A stretch of DNA of 64,000 nt, from the NCBI GenBank assembly GCA_021772095.1, contig JADYXR010000065.1:44229-108228 (forward strand). The letters are read 5' to 3'. The stretch comes from Candidatus Obscuribacter sp. (lineage in GTDB: Bacteria > Cyanobacteriota > Vampirovibrionia > Obscuribacterales > Obscuribacteraceae). Positions 44,370 to 52,780 of this stretch are shown here, one piece after another (the stretch's first letter is position 1; each line of letters begins with the position of its first letter). A program made the translations under genes and the position numbers. The notes under the pieces are model-generated. The model had not been told where the DNA came from and searched no databases. It was given only the letters and a program-made list of their open reading frames with translations.

Positions 44370-45173
44370 TCAGCGTGAAAATAGTTGGCAAACTTTGATA
44401 CCGCCGTTGGCATCATATGCGATACCAATCCCGGCGGTGCTGATACCGGTATTAAGAATGGCGGCACGGTGAGGTGGTGAATTCATCAGATTTACATCTG
44501 CCATGTCAGTCGGTCTGGTGCCAGGGCCGTTGAGGGTGGTGAAAGCAATATTCTCCATCACGCCAGCGCCGAAATTGGCGGCATTAGCGCGGTCCTGGGG
44601 ATCGCGGCCGTCGGGGTTGACGTGCGAGAAAAAGTTGCGGGTGGCCATGTCCTGGGCATGCGCGCGGGCAATTTTGCCCAATGCGGAATTTGGAGAGACT
44701 GGATCCAAACCCGCTTCGCTACGATGTTTGTTGACGAGAGTAAGCATGTAACTTTCCATCTCCGAGTCGGACATGCGCGGGCCGGCGTTTTTAGCGTTGC
44801 CGCGCCCGGACGAATTCGAGCTTGAGCTGGAATTTGAACCGGGTCCGCCGACAGCGTGGTATCCCGGCGGTCGAACTTTGAGAAATTTGAGATTGTTTAC
44901 TTGCTGTGCGAGCGCCCCGATCAGGCTGTTGACTTGCTTCTTTATGTCAGCTTCCGGAACGCCTGATTTGACGTCGTTTTCGATGCGATCGAGCGCCTCT
45001 GCGTAAGGCTTGGTTCCGATGCCGGCTTTTCGCGCCTTGTCGAGGTAGACTTTTACTTGCTTGCGCTTTTCGAGGCACGGTCCGGGTGCCAGAGCCAAAT
45101 CGTCGGCGAACGCGGACGGATTTGCCAAAAGCAGGAATAGCAGGGCGCCAAGAGTGCTTTTTCGAACATCCAT
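44370..45173 (-). CDS. Secreted CAP-domain (SCP/PR-1) protein, copy 2
   Basis: 267 residues from MDVRKSTLGALLFLLL (AGGACTAAACG upstream). Signal peptide about 1-23 ending AFA-D. The same N-terminal domain as copy 1 (LALAPGPCLEKRKQVKVYLDKARKAGIGTKPYAEALDRIENDV...IGALAQQVNNLK) is followed by a Ser/Asn-rich linker and a CAP domain: LVNKHRSEAGLDPVSPNSALGKIARAHAQDMATRNFFSH, MENIAF and SPPHRAAILNTGISTAGIGIAYD. It is 161 bp upstream of copy 1 on the same strand, clearly a tandem duplication that has since diverged. Confidence 0.92.
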   Translation of the reverse strand: MDVRKSTLGALLFLLLANPSAFADDLALAPGPCLEKRKQVKVYLDKARKAGIGTKPYAEALDRIENDVKSGVPEADIKKQVNSLIGALAQQVNNLKFLKVRPPGYHAVGGPGSNSSSSSNSSGRGNAKNAGPRMSDSEMESYMLTLVNKHRSEAGLDPVSPNSALGKIARAHAQDMATRNFFSHVNPDGRDPQDRANAANFGAGVMENIAFTTLNGPGTRPTDMADVNLMNSPPHRAAILNTGISTAGIGIAYDANGGIKVCQLFSR

Positions 45174-45341
45174 ACGTTTAGTCCTAACAGCTTGGCAGCG
45201 GTTTCCACGAAGGCGCGCGGGCTGTAGTAGTAGTTCTCCCATCGACATTGCACTGGGTCCATCGTACGGTATAACGGTGATTCGTGCTCCGGACTGTTAA
45301 GCGGTGCAACCCTCCAATCACCGGCGTTATGGAAAGACATT

Positions 45342-46820
45342 GTGCGAGCCCTAGACGGATTCAGCGAACGAGTGATGCAAGACACAGGCGGCGACAAAAC
45401 CGCCGGGCAGCAGCTCGCCAAGGAAGCGCTTAAGATTGAGAGGCAGCAGCTCGAGGTCGGCAAGGATCAAGGCGCGATTCGCGACCAGAGCAAAACTCAG
45501 TTTCAGGACCAAACCAAGACTCAATTGCAAGAGCAAACGCGAGAGCAGCTGCGGACTGAAGAGTTGCGCGTGGTTGCCGATCGGGCAAGATTGGACGGCA
45601 CTGGCGGACGCCGAGCGGCGCCAACCGAATGGAAGAAATCGAACGACGGCCAGGTTGCTGATACCAGTCAAGTTCGCAAAGTCGGTGAAGTCAATGATGC
45701 TCGACGAACGGCGGAGCTTGGCGATAAAGTTGGAAAAACTGGCAGCGGCAATAGTGAAAGCAACGAAGCTCGCAGAACTGCAGAACTACGCCAGACCGAA
45801 ACTAATGAGACGCGCAGAACAGCGGAGCGCAACGAAACGCGTCGAACTGAAATGAACGAGACTCGCAGAACGACTGAGCGCAACGAAGCTCGCCGGACTG
45901 AGTTGAGTGAATCGCGCCGAACCGCAGAACGCACTGAAGCGCAAAAAGCTGATGTTCGCAGAACCGCAGAGCGCGCCGATGCCAGAAAGGCTAGTGAAGT
46001 TGAAACTCGCAGATCTGCCGAAGCAAAAGAATTTCGTCGCGTCGCCGAAGTGAAAGAGGCGCGTCGCACTGCCGAGTCCAAACGTTCTGAAGCTAAGGCA
46101 GACTCGGGCGATCGGAAGTCCGGACCCGGTTTGTTGGACGGGCGCAAATGGCAGAAGGATGGTTCCGGAAATTTTGTCGCCAAAGACAGCAGTGGGCGCC
46201 TGATTACGCATGACGCCAACGGTAAGGTTGTCGACTACCAATCGCATGTGAATCAGAAGCATATGGCCAATCAAGACCAGATGGCGTTTGCGTCGATTTT
46301 GTTTTGCAATCCGCTGATGATGTTTGGAATGGGCGCTACTCTGGCGCTTATGGATCAATCACATGCTTCCAAAACTGCAAAACTGGTGGACGGACTCGGA
46401 TCCAAATTCGATGGGAAACAGGCTAACAAAGCGGCGAATCAAACAGGTTACGCTGGTGATATGACGCGCAAAGCAGCGTTGATTGCACAATATACGCGTC
46501 CGACTGATCTGCGCGAAATGTCTCAGATGAACGGTCTTGCCGGTATGAAAGGTGCAGGAAGCACTGAGCGCGAAGAGATGCGCAAGCACGAAATTAAACG
46601 CCAGAAGAGCCTCGGTGAGAATGCGAAACAGCCGATGGCTAAGGCTTCTATGTCGACTGATCGTTATTCAATGTCAGCGAAAAAACTGATGAAAACGAAA
46701 CGATTGATCGAAGAGGAGATCGAGCGCGTGCGCGGGAAAGCGACTCTTGAAGAGGTTTCTCGCCTGCATTCGCAAGTTGAAGTGTTGGAGCGCGCATTGA
46801 AGCGCATGGAAAATTTCTAG
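45342..46820 (+). CDS. Hypothetical protein with long charged Arg/Glu/Thr repeat
   Basis: 492 residues if read from GTG 45342; ATG 45375 is an alternative, and neither has a strong ribosome site. Residues about 20-80 are Gln/Glu/Lys coiled-coil-like (QDQTKTQLQEQTREQLRTEEL). Residues about 115-255 consist of a degenerate repeat of 8-11 residues around ARRTAE-x-x-E and TRRTERNE. Then comes a more ordered part with DGRKWQKDGSGNFVAKDSSGRLITHDANGKVVDYQ, a hydrophobic stretch (MAFASILFCNPLMMFGMGATLALM) and a helical C-terminus (LMKTKRLIEEEIERVRGKATLEEVSRLHSQVEVLERALKRM). Function unknown. Divergent from CAP copy 2. Confidence 0.65.
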   Translation: MRALDGFSERVMQDTGGDKTAGQQLAKEALKIERQQLEVGKDQGAIRDQSKTQFQDQTKTQLQEQTREQLRTEELRVVADRARLDGTGGRRAAPTEWKKSNDGQVADTSQVRKVGEVNDARRTAELGDKVGKTGSGNSESNEARRTAELRQTETNETRRTAERNETRRTEMNETRRTTERNEARRTELSESRRTAERTEAQKADVRRTAERADARKASEVETRRSAEAKEFRRVAEVKEARRTAESKRSEAKADSGDRKSGPGLLDGRKWQKDGSGNFVAKDSSGRLITHDANGKVVDYQSHVNQKHMANQDQMAFASILFCNPLMMFGMGATLALMDQSHASKTAKLVDGLGSKFDGKQANKAANQTGYAGDMTRKAALIAQYTRPTDLREMSQMNGLAGMKGAGSTEREEMRKHEIKRQKSLGENAKQPMAKASMSTDRYSMSAKKLMKTKRLIEEEIERVRGKATLEEVSRLHSQVEVLERALKRMENF

Positions 46821-47206
46821 TCAGATACTCTTCGCGATGATTTCGATTGAAATTTCTAATCGAAGGAGCAATCCAATATCGATAGAGATAGCTGAATTAG
46901 CTTGTCTTGAAAAGAGGCGTTGTAAAGCCTGGTCATTCACGAGATCTGATCTATTACTTATGTTTCTTCTTGCCTACATTCTTCGGTTTTGTTTGAACTG
47001 GGCAATCTTGCTTTAGTAGAAATTATGGTCCTGTTTTCCTCACCAATTCGTCGAGTCAATTTCCTAAAGCCCGCCCAAGCCCATTTCTGACGCGCCTCCG
47101 CCGATCTTCGATTGGTTGAGTCAAACAGTGCGGTGAGGAAACAGTTGCAGTTGCGTCTGGCAAATGGCTCGGGCTCTAGCTTTAACACACCTAATCAGAG
47201 ATACAT
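46821..47206. other. Spacer with no visible gene
   Basis: About 385 bp, AT-rich left half. Presumably holds the promoter of the 47207 gene. No strong repeat or hairpin was seen. Confidence 0.45.
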
Positions 47207-48070
47207 ATGAAACAGGTTCTCTCGGTCATCGCAGCGATGCTGATGACGGCGGGTTTTTCGGCTTCGGCCGTGCGCGCTGATGATATGCCGTCGGGTTACT
47301 CGGTGGTCAGTGAGACGCCGGAGAAGGGCGAAACGGCGCGGTCGAAGATCCTCAACGCGGACAAGGAGCTGGTCGGTCGCAAGGTCTACAAGGTCGACGG
47401 AACCTACGAGCTGCACACTCACCGCAAGGGCGCGCTGACGCAGAAGTTCGTGTACGCCAAGGACGGCAGCCGGCTCGGTGAGTTTTATTACTACCCGGAC
47501 GGCAAGCTCAAGCGCGAACTGGAGAAGGGCGTGCTGCGTTTCGAGCGGCGCAAACTGGCTGACGGCACTTTCGAAGCGATTCGCTACAAGTCCGACGGTA
47601 AGAACCCGCAGATGCGGCGGCGCGTTGGTCCGGAAGGGGCTTTCGAGCTCACCCACTATCGCACCGGCAAGAGCACCGCCGTCTACTTCACTGCCACCAT
47701 CAAGGGTGCCAGCGGCAACTTCGAATGGCAATACTACGCCGAAGACGGCAGCCATCTGCGGCGCGTGACCGGCAAAACGGAAATGGTCGTCACCGTATAT
47801 AACACCACCGGCAACTTCAAGCTGGAGCAGGTGTGGACCAAGAAGGATGACGGCAGCTACGTGATCAAATCCGTGGCCGTGCCGCACAACAGCGGTTATC
47901 GCCGATACAATGTCGACTCTGCCGGCGCGGTTACGAACGTCGAGGACGTCGATTCCGACGGCACCGTGAAGACGACATGGAAGCCGGACCAGGTCGATGC
48001 GCCGGACGCCGCGCTGCTCAAGGAGCACTTCGAGGACGACGACCCGACCATTCCCGAAGTGGAGGAGTAA
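47207..48070 (+). CDS. Secreted protein with YD/MORN-like strand repeats
   Basis: 287 residues. Signal peptide 1-25 (MKQVLSVIAAMLMTAGFSASAVRA-D). The mature part is a series of short beta-strand pairs with a recurring D-G-x-Y/K-x pattern: KVDGTYELHTHRKGALTQKFVYAKDGSRLGEFYYYPDGKLKRELEKG, YYAEDGSHLRRVTGKTEM and YNVDSAGAVTNVEDVDSDGT. This recalls MORN_2 or YD-type repeats found in surface proteins. The C-terminus is acidic (EHFEDDDPTIPEVEE). The role is unknown. It stands alone, with a terminator at 48309-48342. Confidence 0.75.
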   Translation: MKQVLSVIAAMLMTAGFSASAVRADDMPSGYSVVSETPEKGETARSKILNADKELVGRKVYKVDGTYELHTHRKGALTQKFVYAKDGSRLGEFYYYPDGKLKRELEKGVLRFERRKLADGTFEAIRYKSDGKNPQMRRRVGPEGAFELTHYRTGKSTAVYFTATIKGASGNFEWQYYAEDGSHLRRVTGKTEMVVTVYNTTGNFKLEQVWTKKDDGSYVIKSVAVPHNSGYRRYNVDSAGAVTNVEDVDSDGTVKTTWKPDQVDAPDAALLKEHFEDDDPTIPEVEE

Positions 48071-48308
48071 TTGTTTCGTGGCTTAACGCCGGTTTTCGTT
48101 TCTTTAGTTTCGCAGTCGCGGTTCCGATGTCGGCTGCCACTGCCGGCGTGGGTCTTAAGCGATTCGCCATTGTTCGCCGGTCAGTATCGGTTCGAACTGT
48201 TTCGACCGTTTCGACGTGAACGGTGCGAACAATGATTGCCTGTTATTCGGCCGCCGAACAGTAACGGTGCCGCTGGGTCGAGGAGTAACAACTTCTTGGC
48301 TGCTCTTG

Positions 48309-48342
48309 AAAAGGCAGGCACTAAATACGGTGCCTGTCTTTT
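48309..48342 (+). terminator. Terminator-like hairpin
   Basis: AAAAGGCAGGCAC and GTGCCTGTCTTTT pair across a short AT-rich loop. The T-rich 3' arm ends CTTTTCG. It lies about 240 bp after the 47207 gene and 28 bp before the yihY start. Confidence 0.75.
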
Positions 48343-48369
48343 CGTTATCTTCTTCTGAAGGAGATTAGC

Positions 48370-49408
48370 TTGAATCAAAAACAAGACGGTATCGGTCACA
48401 AGTTGACCTGCAGTTTTTCTGGGTTGTGGAAGATCGCCAAACACACCTACGACGACGTCCTTGAGAACGAGTTGCTGACCCGCGCGTCGGGCATCGCGTT
48501 TGGCGCGATGATGGCTGCCGTTCCGTTTCTTGCTCTGGTCATTACGATTGCGGCGTTGGTGCTGCCGGCTGCCGGCGTGGAAGGGAAAGACCTTCTGCAT
48601 TCCCTGGAAGCGCTTCTAGGAACGGTCTTTCCGGATGAGGCCAATCAGATCATCGAGGAGCAAATCTCCAGGCTCCAGGGCAACAAGCCCGTCGCGGTGA
48701 TTGTCGATCAGCCTGGTGGTGACACTGTGGCTGGCGTCTGGATTGTTCGCCGCTGTGATTGACGGGCTCAATCGCATCTACGGTGTCCGTGACACGCGGC
48801 CGTATTGGAAGTTTCGGCTTACCGCCATCTGGATCACCATTGTTCAATCGGTGATTTTGCTGGCTGCGGTCGCTTCGATCTTTGCGTATCCGATGCTGGT
48901 CGATTGGATCGGCGTCACCTTCAACGTTCCGGCGATGGCGACATACGTGACCTGGTTCACCATTTTCATGATGGTGCTGGCCTCGTTCGCGCTCATGTTT
49001 GCCGCAGGACCGGATGTGAAACAAGCGCACAGGTGGGTCACGCCTGGTAGCGTATTCGGTGCCTCGATCTTCATGCTCACGACGTACGGCTTTCAGCTGT
49101 ACGTGAAGAACCTCGCGCATTACGACGTCACCTACGGTTCGCTGGGTGGGGTCATGATCCTGATGTTCTGGCTTTATATCTCAAGTCTTGTTCTGCTCGT
49201 TGCAGGACAGGTCAACAAGATTTGCTACAAGGCGCGGGAGTGGAGCAGCTGCATTCAGCCTGAATCCGCTCCTGGTGCCAAAACTGACGCCAAGTCTGAA
49301 ACTGCGCTGTCGGTTAAGTCTGAACCCGCGCTGTCGGCTAAGGCTGAAACCACGCTGGCGGCGTCGGGTCTGAATGGACCGATTGGTCCGAATCTCAAAG
49401 GAATCTCT
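48370..49408 (+). pseudogene. yihY: YihY/BrkB-family inner membrane protein, interrupted by a frameshift
   Basis: The TTG start at 48370 has a strong AAGGAG site. The frame reads NQKQDGIGHK... with RASGIAFGAMMAAVPFLALVITIAALVLPAAG, the usual YihY opening, and EEQISRLQGNKPVAVIV. From about 48701 homology continues in the +1 frame (SISLVVTLWLASGLFAAVIDGLNRIYGVRDTRPYWKFRLTAIWIT...). The remaining helices run as far as YGSLGGVMILMFWLYISSLVLLVAGQVNKICYKAREW. One extra base, near 48700-48706, would explain the switch. The original frame closes at 48762. The second frame has no stop before the Nudix domain and is open to 50119. It could be a true pseudogene, a sequencing error or programmed shifting; no slippery homopolymer is present. 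Confidence 0.8.
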
Positions 49409-50119
49409 ATGCGTAGAAACTGGAAGTTCTGTCCTCAGTGCGGCGCTGCGCTGGCTGAGACGACGCTTGAAGGACAAGAGTTTCACGGCTGCACCTCGTG
49501 CAAGTTCGTGGACTGGAACAACCCCGTTCCAGTCGTCGCGGCGCTGATCATCGAGGACGGCAAAGTCGTCCTGGTCAAGCGCAATGTGGAACCGTTCATC
49601 GGCTCCTGGTGCCTGCCGCGCGGATTTATCAAAACGGACGAGAACCCGAAGAGCGCCGTCGTGCGCGAAGTCGAGGAGGAAACCGGCTATCGCATCGTGC
49701 TCAAGCGCATGCTGAACGCGTGCAACCCGAGCCCGAAAAACTTCCCGCTCAACCAGCTAACCATGTTCTACCTTGCCACCGTCATCGGTGGCTCGGCGCA
49801 GCCCGGTGACGACGCGGACGAGGTCGGCTTGTTCGCTCCCGACGCCCTTCCGAACATCTGTTTCGGCACCGACAAGCGCATCATTGCAGACTGGTTCGCC
49901 GGAGTGCACGGCAGCCTCGACGCGCCGGTCAACTACGCCCCGCCGAAATCGTTCGACGCGGGGACGGGCTCGGCGCCTGGCTCGGCGGGCAGCTCTTTGC
50001 CGCCCAGCAGCACCGCTGACGGTGCCTCGCCCGGTGTCCAAGCGCCCGACAAAGCGGGTGGCGGCGAAGGTCCGTCGGTGCCGCGCGAGCCGTTCGGTCC
50101 GACCGGTTGGGGCTGCTAA
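49409..50119 (+). CDS. Nudix hydrolase with N-terminal zinc ribbon
   Basis: Hydrolyses a nucleoside-diphosphate-linked substrate. From ATG 49409 (AAAGGA 7 bases upstream) the protein has 236 residues. A zinc ribbon with Cys 8, 11, 28, 31 (CPQCG...CTSC) precedes the Nudix domain. The Nudix box is perfect: GFIKTDENPKSAVVREVEEETGY (G-x5-E-x7-R-E-x2-E-E-x-G). The last 50 residues are Gly/Ser/Pro/Ala-rich. The frame is open upstream without a stop into the YihY second half, through a linker with repeated KSE-x-ALS/T-K-x-E units, so a YihY-Nudix fusion product is possible. The well-placed internal ribosome site argues for separate translation too. Confidence 0.9.
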   Translation: MRRNWKFCPQCGAALAETTLEGQEFHGCTSCKFVDWNNPVPVVAALIIEDGKVVLVKRNVEPFIGSWCLPRGFIKTDENPKSAVVREVEEETGYRIVLKRMLNACNPSPKNFPLNQLTMFYLATVIGGSAQPGDDADEVGLFAPDALPNICFGTDKRIIADWFAGVHGSLDAPVNYAPPKSFDAGTGSAPGSAGSSLPPSSTADGASPGVQAPDKAGGGEGPSVPREPFGPTGWGC

Positions 50120-50150
50120 GCCGGCACGCTACTCCGATCGTACTGACTGA

Positions 50151-50196
50151 AACCGGGGATGGCAGGACTTTCCTGTCATCCCTTGGTTTTGATCCG
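50151..50196 (+). terminator. Terminator after the Nudix gene
   Basis: GGGATG-g-CAGGA, loop CTT, TCCTG-t-CATCCC, with flanking AAACC / GGTTTT extending the stem. It lies about 35 bp after the Nudix stop. Confidence 0.75.
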
Positions 50197-50342
50197 TCCT
50201 TGTACTATTTGGCGTGGTAATGGCGCGTGTTGAAAAATTCTCCTGGCAACTTGGCGCGCAGAGCGAGATTGAAAGTACAATTCGTTAAAATCAAATCGAA
50301 AAACGCTTGCGCTTTTTTGCAATTGATTCGGACGAAACCTTT

Positions 50343-51026
50343 TTAGTCAGAGTCGTCTGTGGCCAGCAAATATCCGCGGCCGCGAACCGTTTTGATCAAC
50401 GACTGGCTTCGATTCGCGTCGAGTTTCTGCCTCAGCATTTTGATGTGCGTTTTTAAATTGTCCGGCGTCGCTGCCGAGTCGTCGAGCCAAACGCGCTGCA
50501 GCAGGGCATCGGTAGAGAATGCCTGGTTTGGATGTCGAAGAAAAAATTCCAGAAGCGTAAATTCTTTCGGGCGCAAATGAATCTCGGCACCATCTATGGT
50601 GACTTTACACGAGACTGTGTCCATCACAATATTTTGCGCTCTCATAACGTTAGCGACGACTGTGTCCGGTCTTCGCAACAAGGCGCGCACCCGAGCGGCG
50701 AGTTCTCGTTGATCAAATGGTTTAGTCAAATAATCGTCAACACCATTATCCAAGCCGATTTCTTTGTCTTCGATTGTTGTTTTTGCAGTGAGCATCAGTA
50801 TCGGAGTTTTGCCGCCTTGGCTTCTGTAAGTCTTGCAAACGTCGATCCCGGAGATTTTAGGCATCATCCAGTCGAGGATAATCAAATCGAATTTGCATGT
50901 TCGCAAGTACGACAAGCACTCGCTGCCTTCGAAAACCGGCTGCACGAGATGACCTCCGGTTTGCAGCGCAAACGTAATCACCTCGGAAAGGTCGCGGTCG
51001 TCTTCGGCTAGCAATATCTTGGCCAT
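50343..51026 (-). CDS. OmpR/PhoB-family response regulator
   Basis: 227 residues from ATG 51026 (a TTG two codons earlier is also possible). The receiver domain (1-115) has acidic pair D9/D10, phospho-acceptor D52 (LIILDWMMP), T81 and K103. The winged-helix DNA-binding domain (about 130-225) has LRPKEFTLLEFFLRHPNQAFSTDALLQRVW and HIKMLRQKLDANRSQSLIKTVRGRGYLL. All key residues are present. It is encoded about 1.7 kb from the LOV histidine kinase on the same strand, with the calpain-like gene in between on the other strand. It could be that kinase's partner; this is inference. Confidence 0.95.
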   Translation of the reverse strand: MAKILLAEDDRDLSEVITFALQTGGHLVQPVFEGSECLSYLRTCKFDLIILDWMMPKISGIDVCKTYRSQGGKTPILMLTAKTTIEDKEIGLDNGVDDYLTKPFDQRELAARVRALLRRPDTVVANVMRAQNIVMDTVSCKVTIDGAEIHLRPKEFTLLEFFLRHPNQAFSTDALLQRVWLDDSAATPDNLKTHIKMLRQKLDANRSQSLIKTVRGRGYLLATDDSD

Positions 51027-51180
51027 GGCCAATTCTAGCTCCTAAAAATCCATCGTTCAATCTTTCGATAGGTTCCGTAGAGCAGTGATCGTTGAAACTG
51101 GTTAAATACGGGAAAAATAGGGGGTAGAGTTGAGCGTTAGTAAACACAACATTTGACTAAACCTCGAGGATTGGCTTGAT

Positions 51181-52623
51181 ATGCGTGATTGGCGAAGCAG
51201 CGATTCAGCTAGGCGTGAGACAAAGAGCGGCGCGGCTGCGCCAATCCTGATCGTCGGCACAACGCTGCTTGGTGTGGCACTGTTTTTCAGTTTCCGTTCC
51301 GCGTCGGCTGCCGATGGCGCGCCTAAAAGTCAGTCGCACACGGCGCAAAGCGCGTGGGGTTTGTATGGTGCCAATCGTTTTGGTGAGTCAGCGGATGCGT
51401 TCGAGACCGTCATTAAAACCAGCGCTCCGACCGCGCGGCTCTATTATTACGCGGCTCTGGCGAATTACAAATCCAATCGAAAAGCGCGCGCCAGGCAGCT
51501 GTGCAGCTACGTGCTTGGGCACTTCTCCGGCACCCAGGAGTCAATGCTGTGTCAGCAATTGAGTGCCTCGGACCGCGATAAGCCTACGGCAACTGCTTCG
51601 ACGAGCAGTGCCAGAGCTTCGACGTCTTCTGGAGTGCCGGGGCTGTTGACCGAGGACAAGCTACCTGCGGACTTTTGGGCGTCTTTGACGCCCGATGTGC
51701 GCGAGAAATTAAAGACTCCTGCAGGCAAAGTCGCTCTCAAAGCCGCGGTGGCGGACTTCAACAAAAGAGCGATTGCCGCTCACCACAAAGCAGAATCGTC
51801 GAAACACGTTGCCAGCATTCGAACCAGCCCGATCAAGGACGACGATGAAGGCGAAGGTTCTGGCGGAATGCACAAATTCGCTGCCGACAAGAATCTCAAG
51901 CCGGGCGCTTATCCTTTTACCAGTGCGGACATCGCCAAGGATGGCTCCAATGGTATCGATCAAGGACGAAACCCAAATTGCTGGTTCGAGGCGTCGATGG
52001 CGTCGCTCGCGGAACTACCGCGCGGGCAGCGCTTGTTGGCCAGTATGATTCGCTCGGGCGGACCGGGCGCTTACGTCGTGCGCTTTCCTGGCGATGGTTT
52101 TGAGTACAGAATCACTGAGCATACTCTCAGGATGAAACAGATAAACGACAAAGCTCTGTGGGCTTCATTGATTGAATGCGCTCAAGTCATGAAGTTTCCA
52201 GATAACAGAGGTGCCGAAGGCGAAGCCGGAGATGATTCACGTTTGGCTGTTGGCCTTGGTTGTATCACCGGCTGCAAAGCCCAATCACTTCGTCCCGGAA
52301 ACGTAGACGCCGTCGAGCTCTCAGGCTTCATCGGCGGCGCAATCTCCTCGAAGAATCCAATAGTTTGTGGAACCTGGCACGACACTCGCCTGATGGGAAT
52401 GGAATCACTGGTTGTGCCACAGCACGCGTACACAATCATTGGATTTGAACCAGCCAGCAATTTGATTACCATCCGAAACCCGCACGGCAAGCACTCTCAG
52501 AGCTTTTGGATGGCCGACGATCCAAATCACCACAAGTTTGAAATGAAAGAGAACGGCGTGTTCAAAATGCACATATCGTTATTTCAAAAATACTTCAACG
52601 AAGTGTGCCGGTCGTTCATTTAA
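51181..52623 (+). CDS. Calpain-like cysteine protease with N-terminal membrane anchor
   Basis: 480 residues, ribosome site GAGGATT. A membrane segment at about 19-37 (AAPILIVGTTLLGVALFFSF) is followed by SASAADG, so it may be anchored or cleaved. Residues about 45-130 look like a Sel1/TPR-type helical part (SAWGLYGANRFGESADAFETVI). A Ser/Ala/Thr linker leads to a calpain-type (C2) protease core: GIDQGRNPNCWFEASMASLAE with Gln 261 and nucleophile Cys 267, QHAYTIIGFEPASN with His 415, and ITIRNPHGKHS with Asn 433. The full Cys-His-Asn triad is present. Bacterial calpains are uncommon and their roles mostly unknown. Transcribed away from the response regulator. Confidence 0.85.
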   Translation: MRDWRSSDSARRETKSGAAAPILIVGTTLLGVALFFSFRSASAADGAPKSQSHTAQSAWGLYGANRFGESADAFETVIKTSAPTARLYYYAALANYKSNRKARARQLCSYVLGHFSGTQESMLCQQLSASDRDKPTATASTSSARASTSSGVPGLLTEDKLPADFWASLTPDVREKLKTPAGKVALKAAVADFNKRAIAAHHKAESSKHVASIRTSPIKDDDEGEGSGGMHKFAADKNLKPGAYPFTSADIAKDGSNGIDQGRNPNCWFEASMASLAELPRGQRLLASMIRSGGPGAYVVRFPGDGFEYRITEHTLRMKQINDKALWASLIECAQVMKFPDNRGAEGEAGDDSRLAVGLGCITGCKAQSLRPGNVDAVELSGFIGGAISSKNPIVCGTWHDTRLMGMESLVVPQHAYTIIGFEPASNLITIRNPHGKHSQSFWMADDPNHHKFEMKENGVFKMHISLFQKYFNEVCRSFI

Positions 52624-52630
52624 TTTGAAC

Positions 52631-52780
52631 CTATTTGTTAGGAACCATTAGTTTAAGCTATTCGTCAGGAACCATTAGCTATTCGTCAGGAACCATTAGC
52701 CTCTACTTCCCACCTGCGATGTTCATAGCCGGGGAAAGTCACTCGTCCGGCCGATTTAACTATTCGTTCGGAACCATTGG
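52631..52780. repeat. 21-bp repeats at the 3' end of the LOV-kinase gene
   Basis: Four copies of a unit reading CTATTCGTCAGGAACCATTA plus G: 52631-52651, 52658-52678, 52679-52699 and 52760-52780. The last one includes the stop codon and final codons (V-P-N-E) of the kinase gene, so the spacer copies look like duplicated gene-end fragments. Confidence 0.8.
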
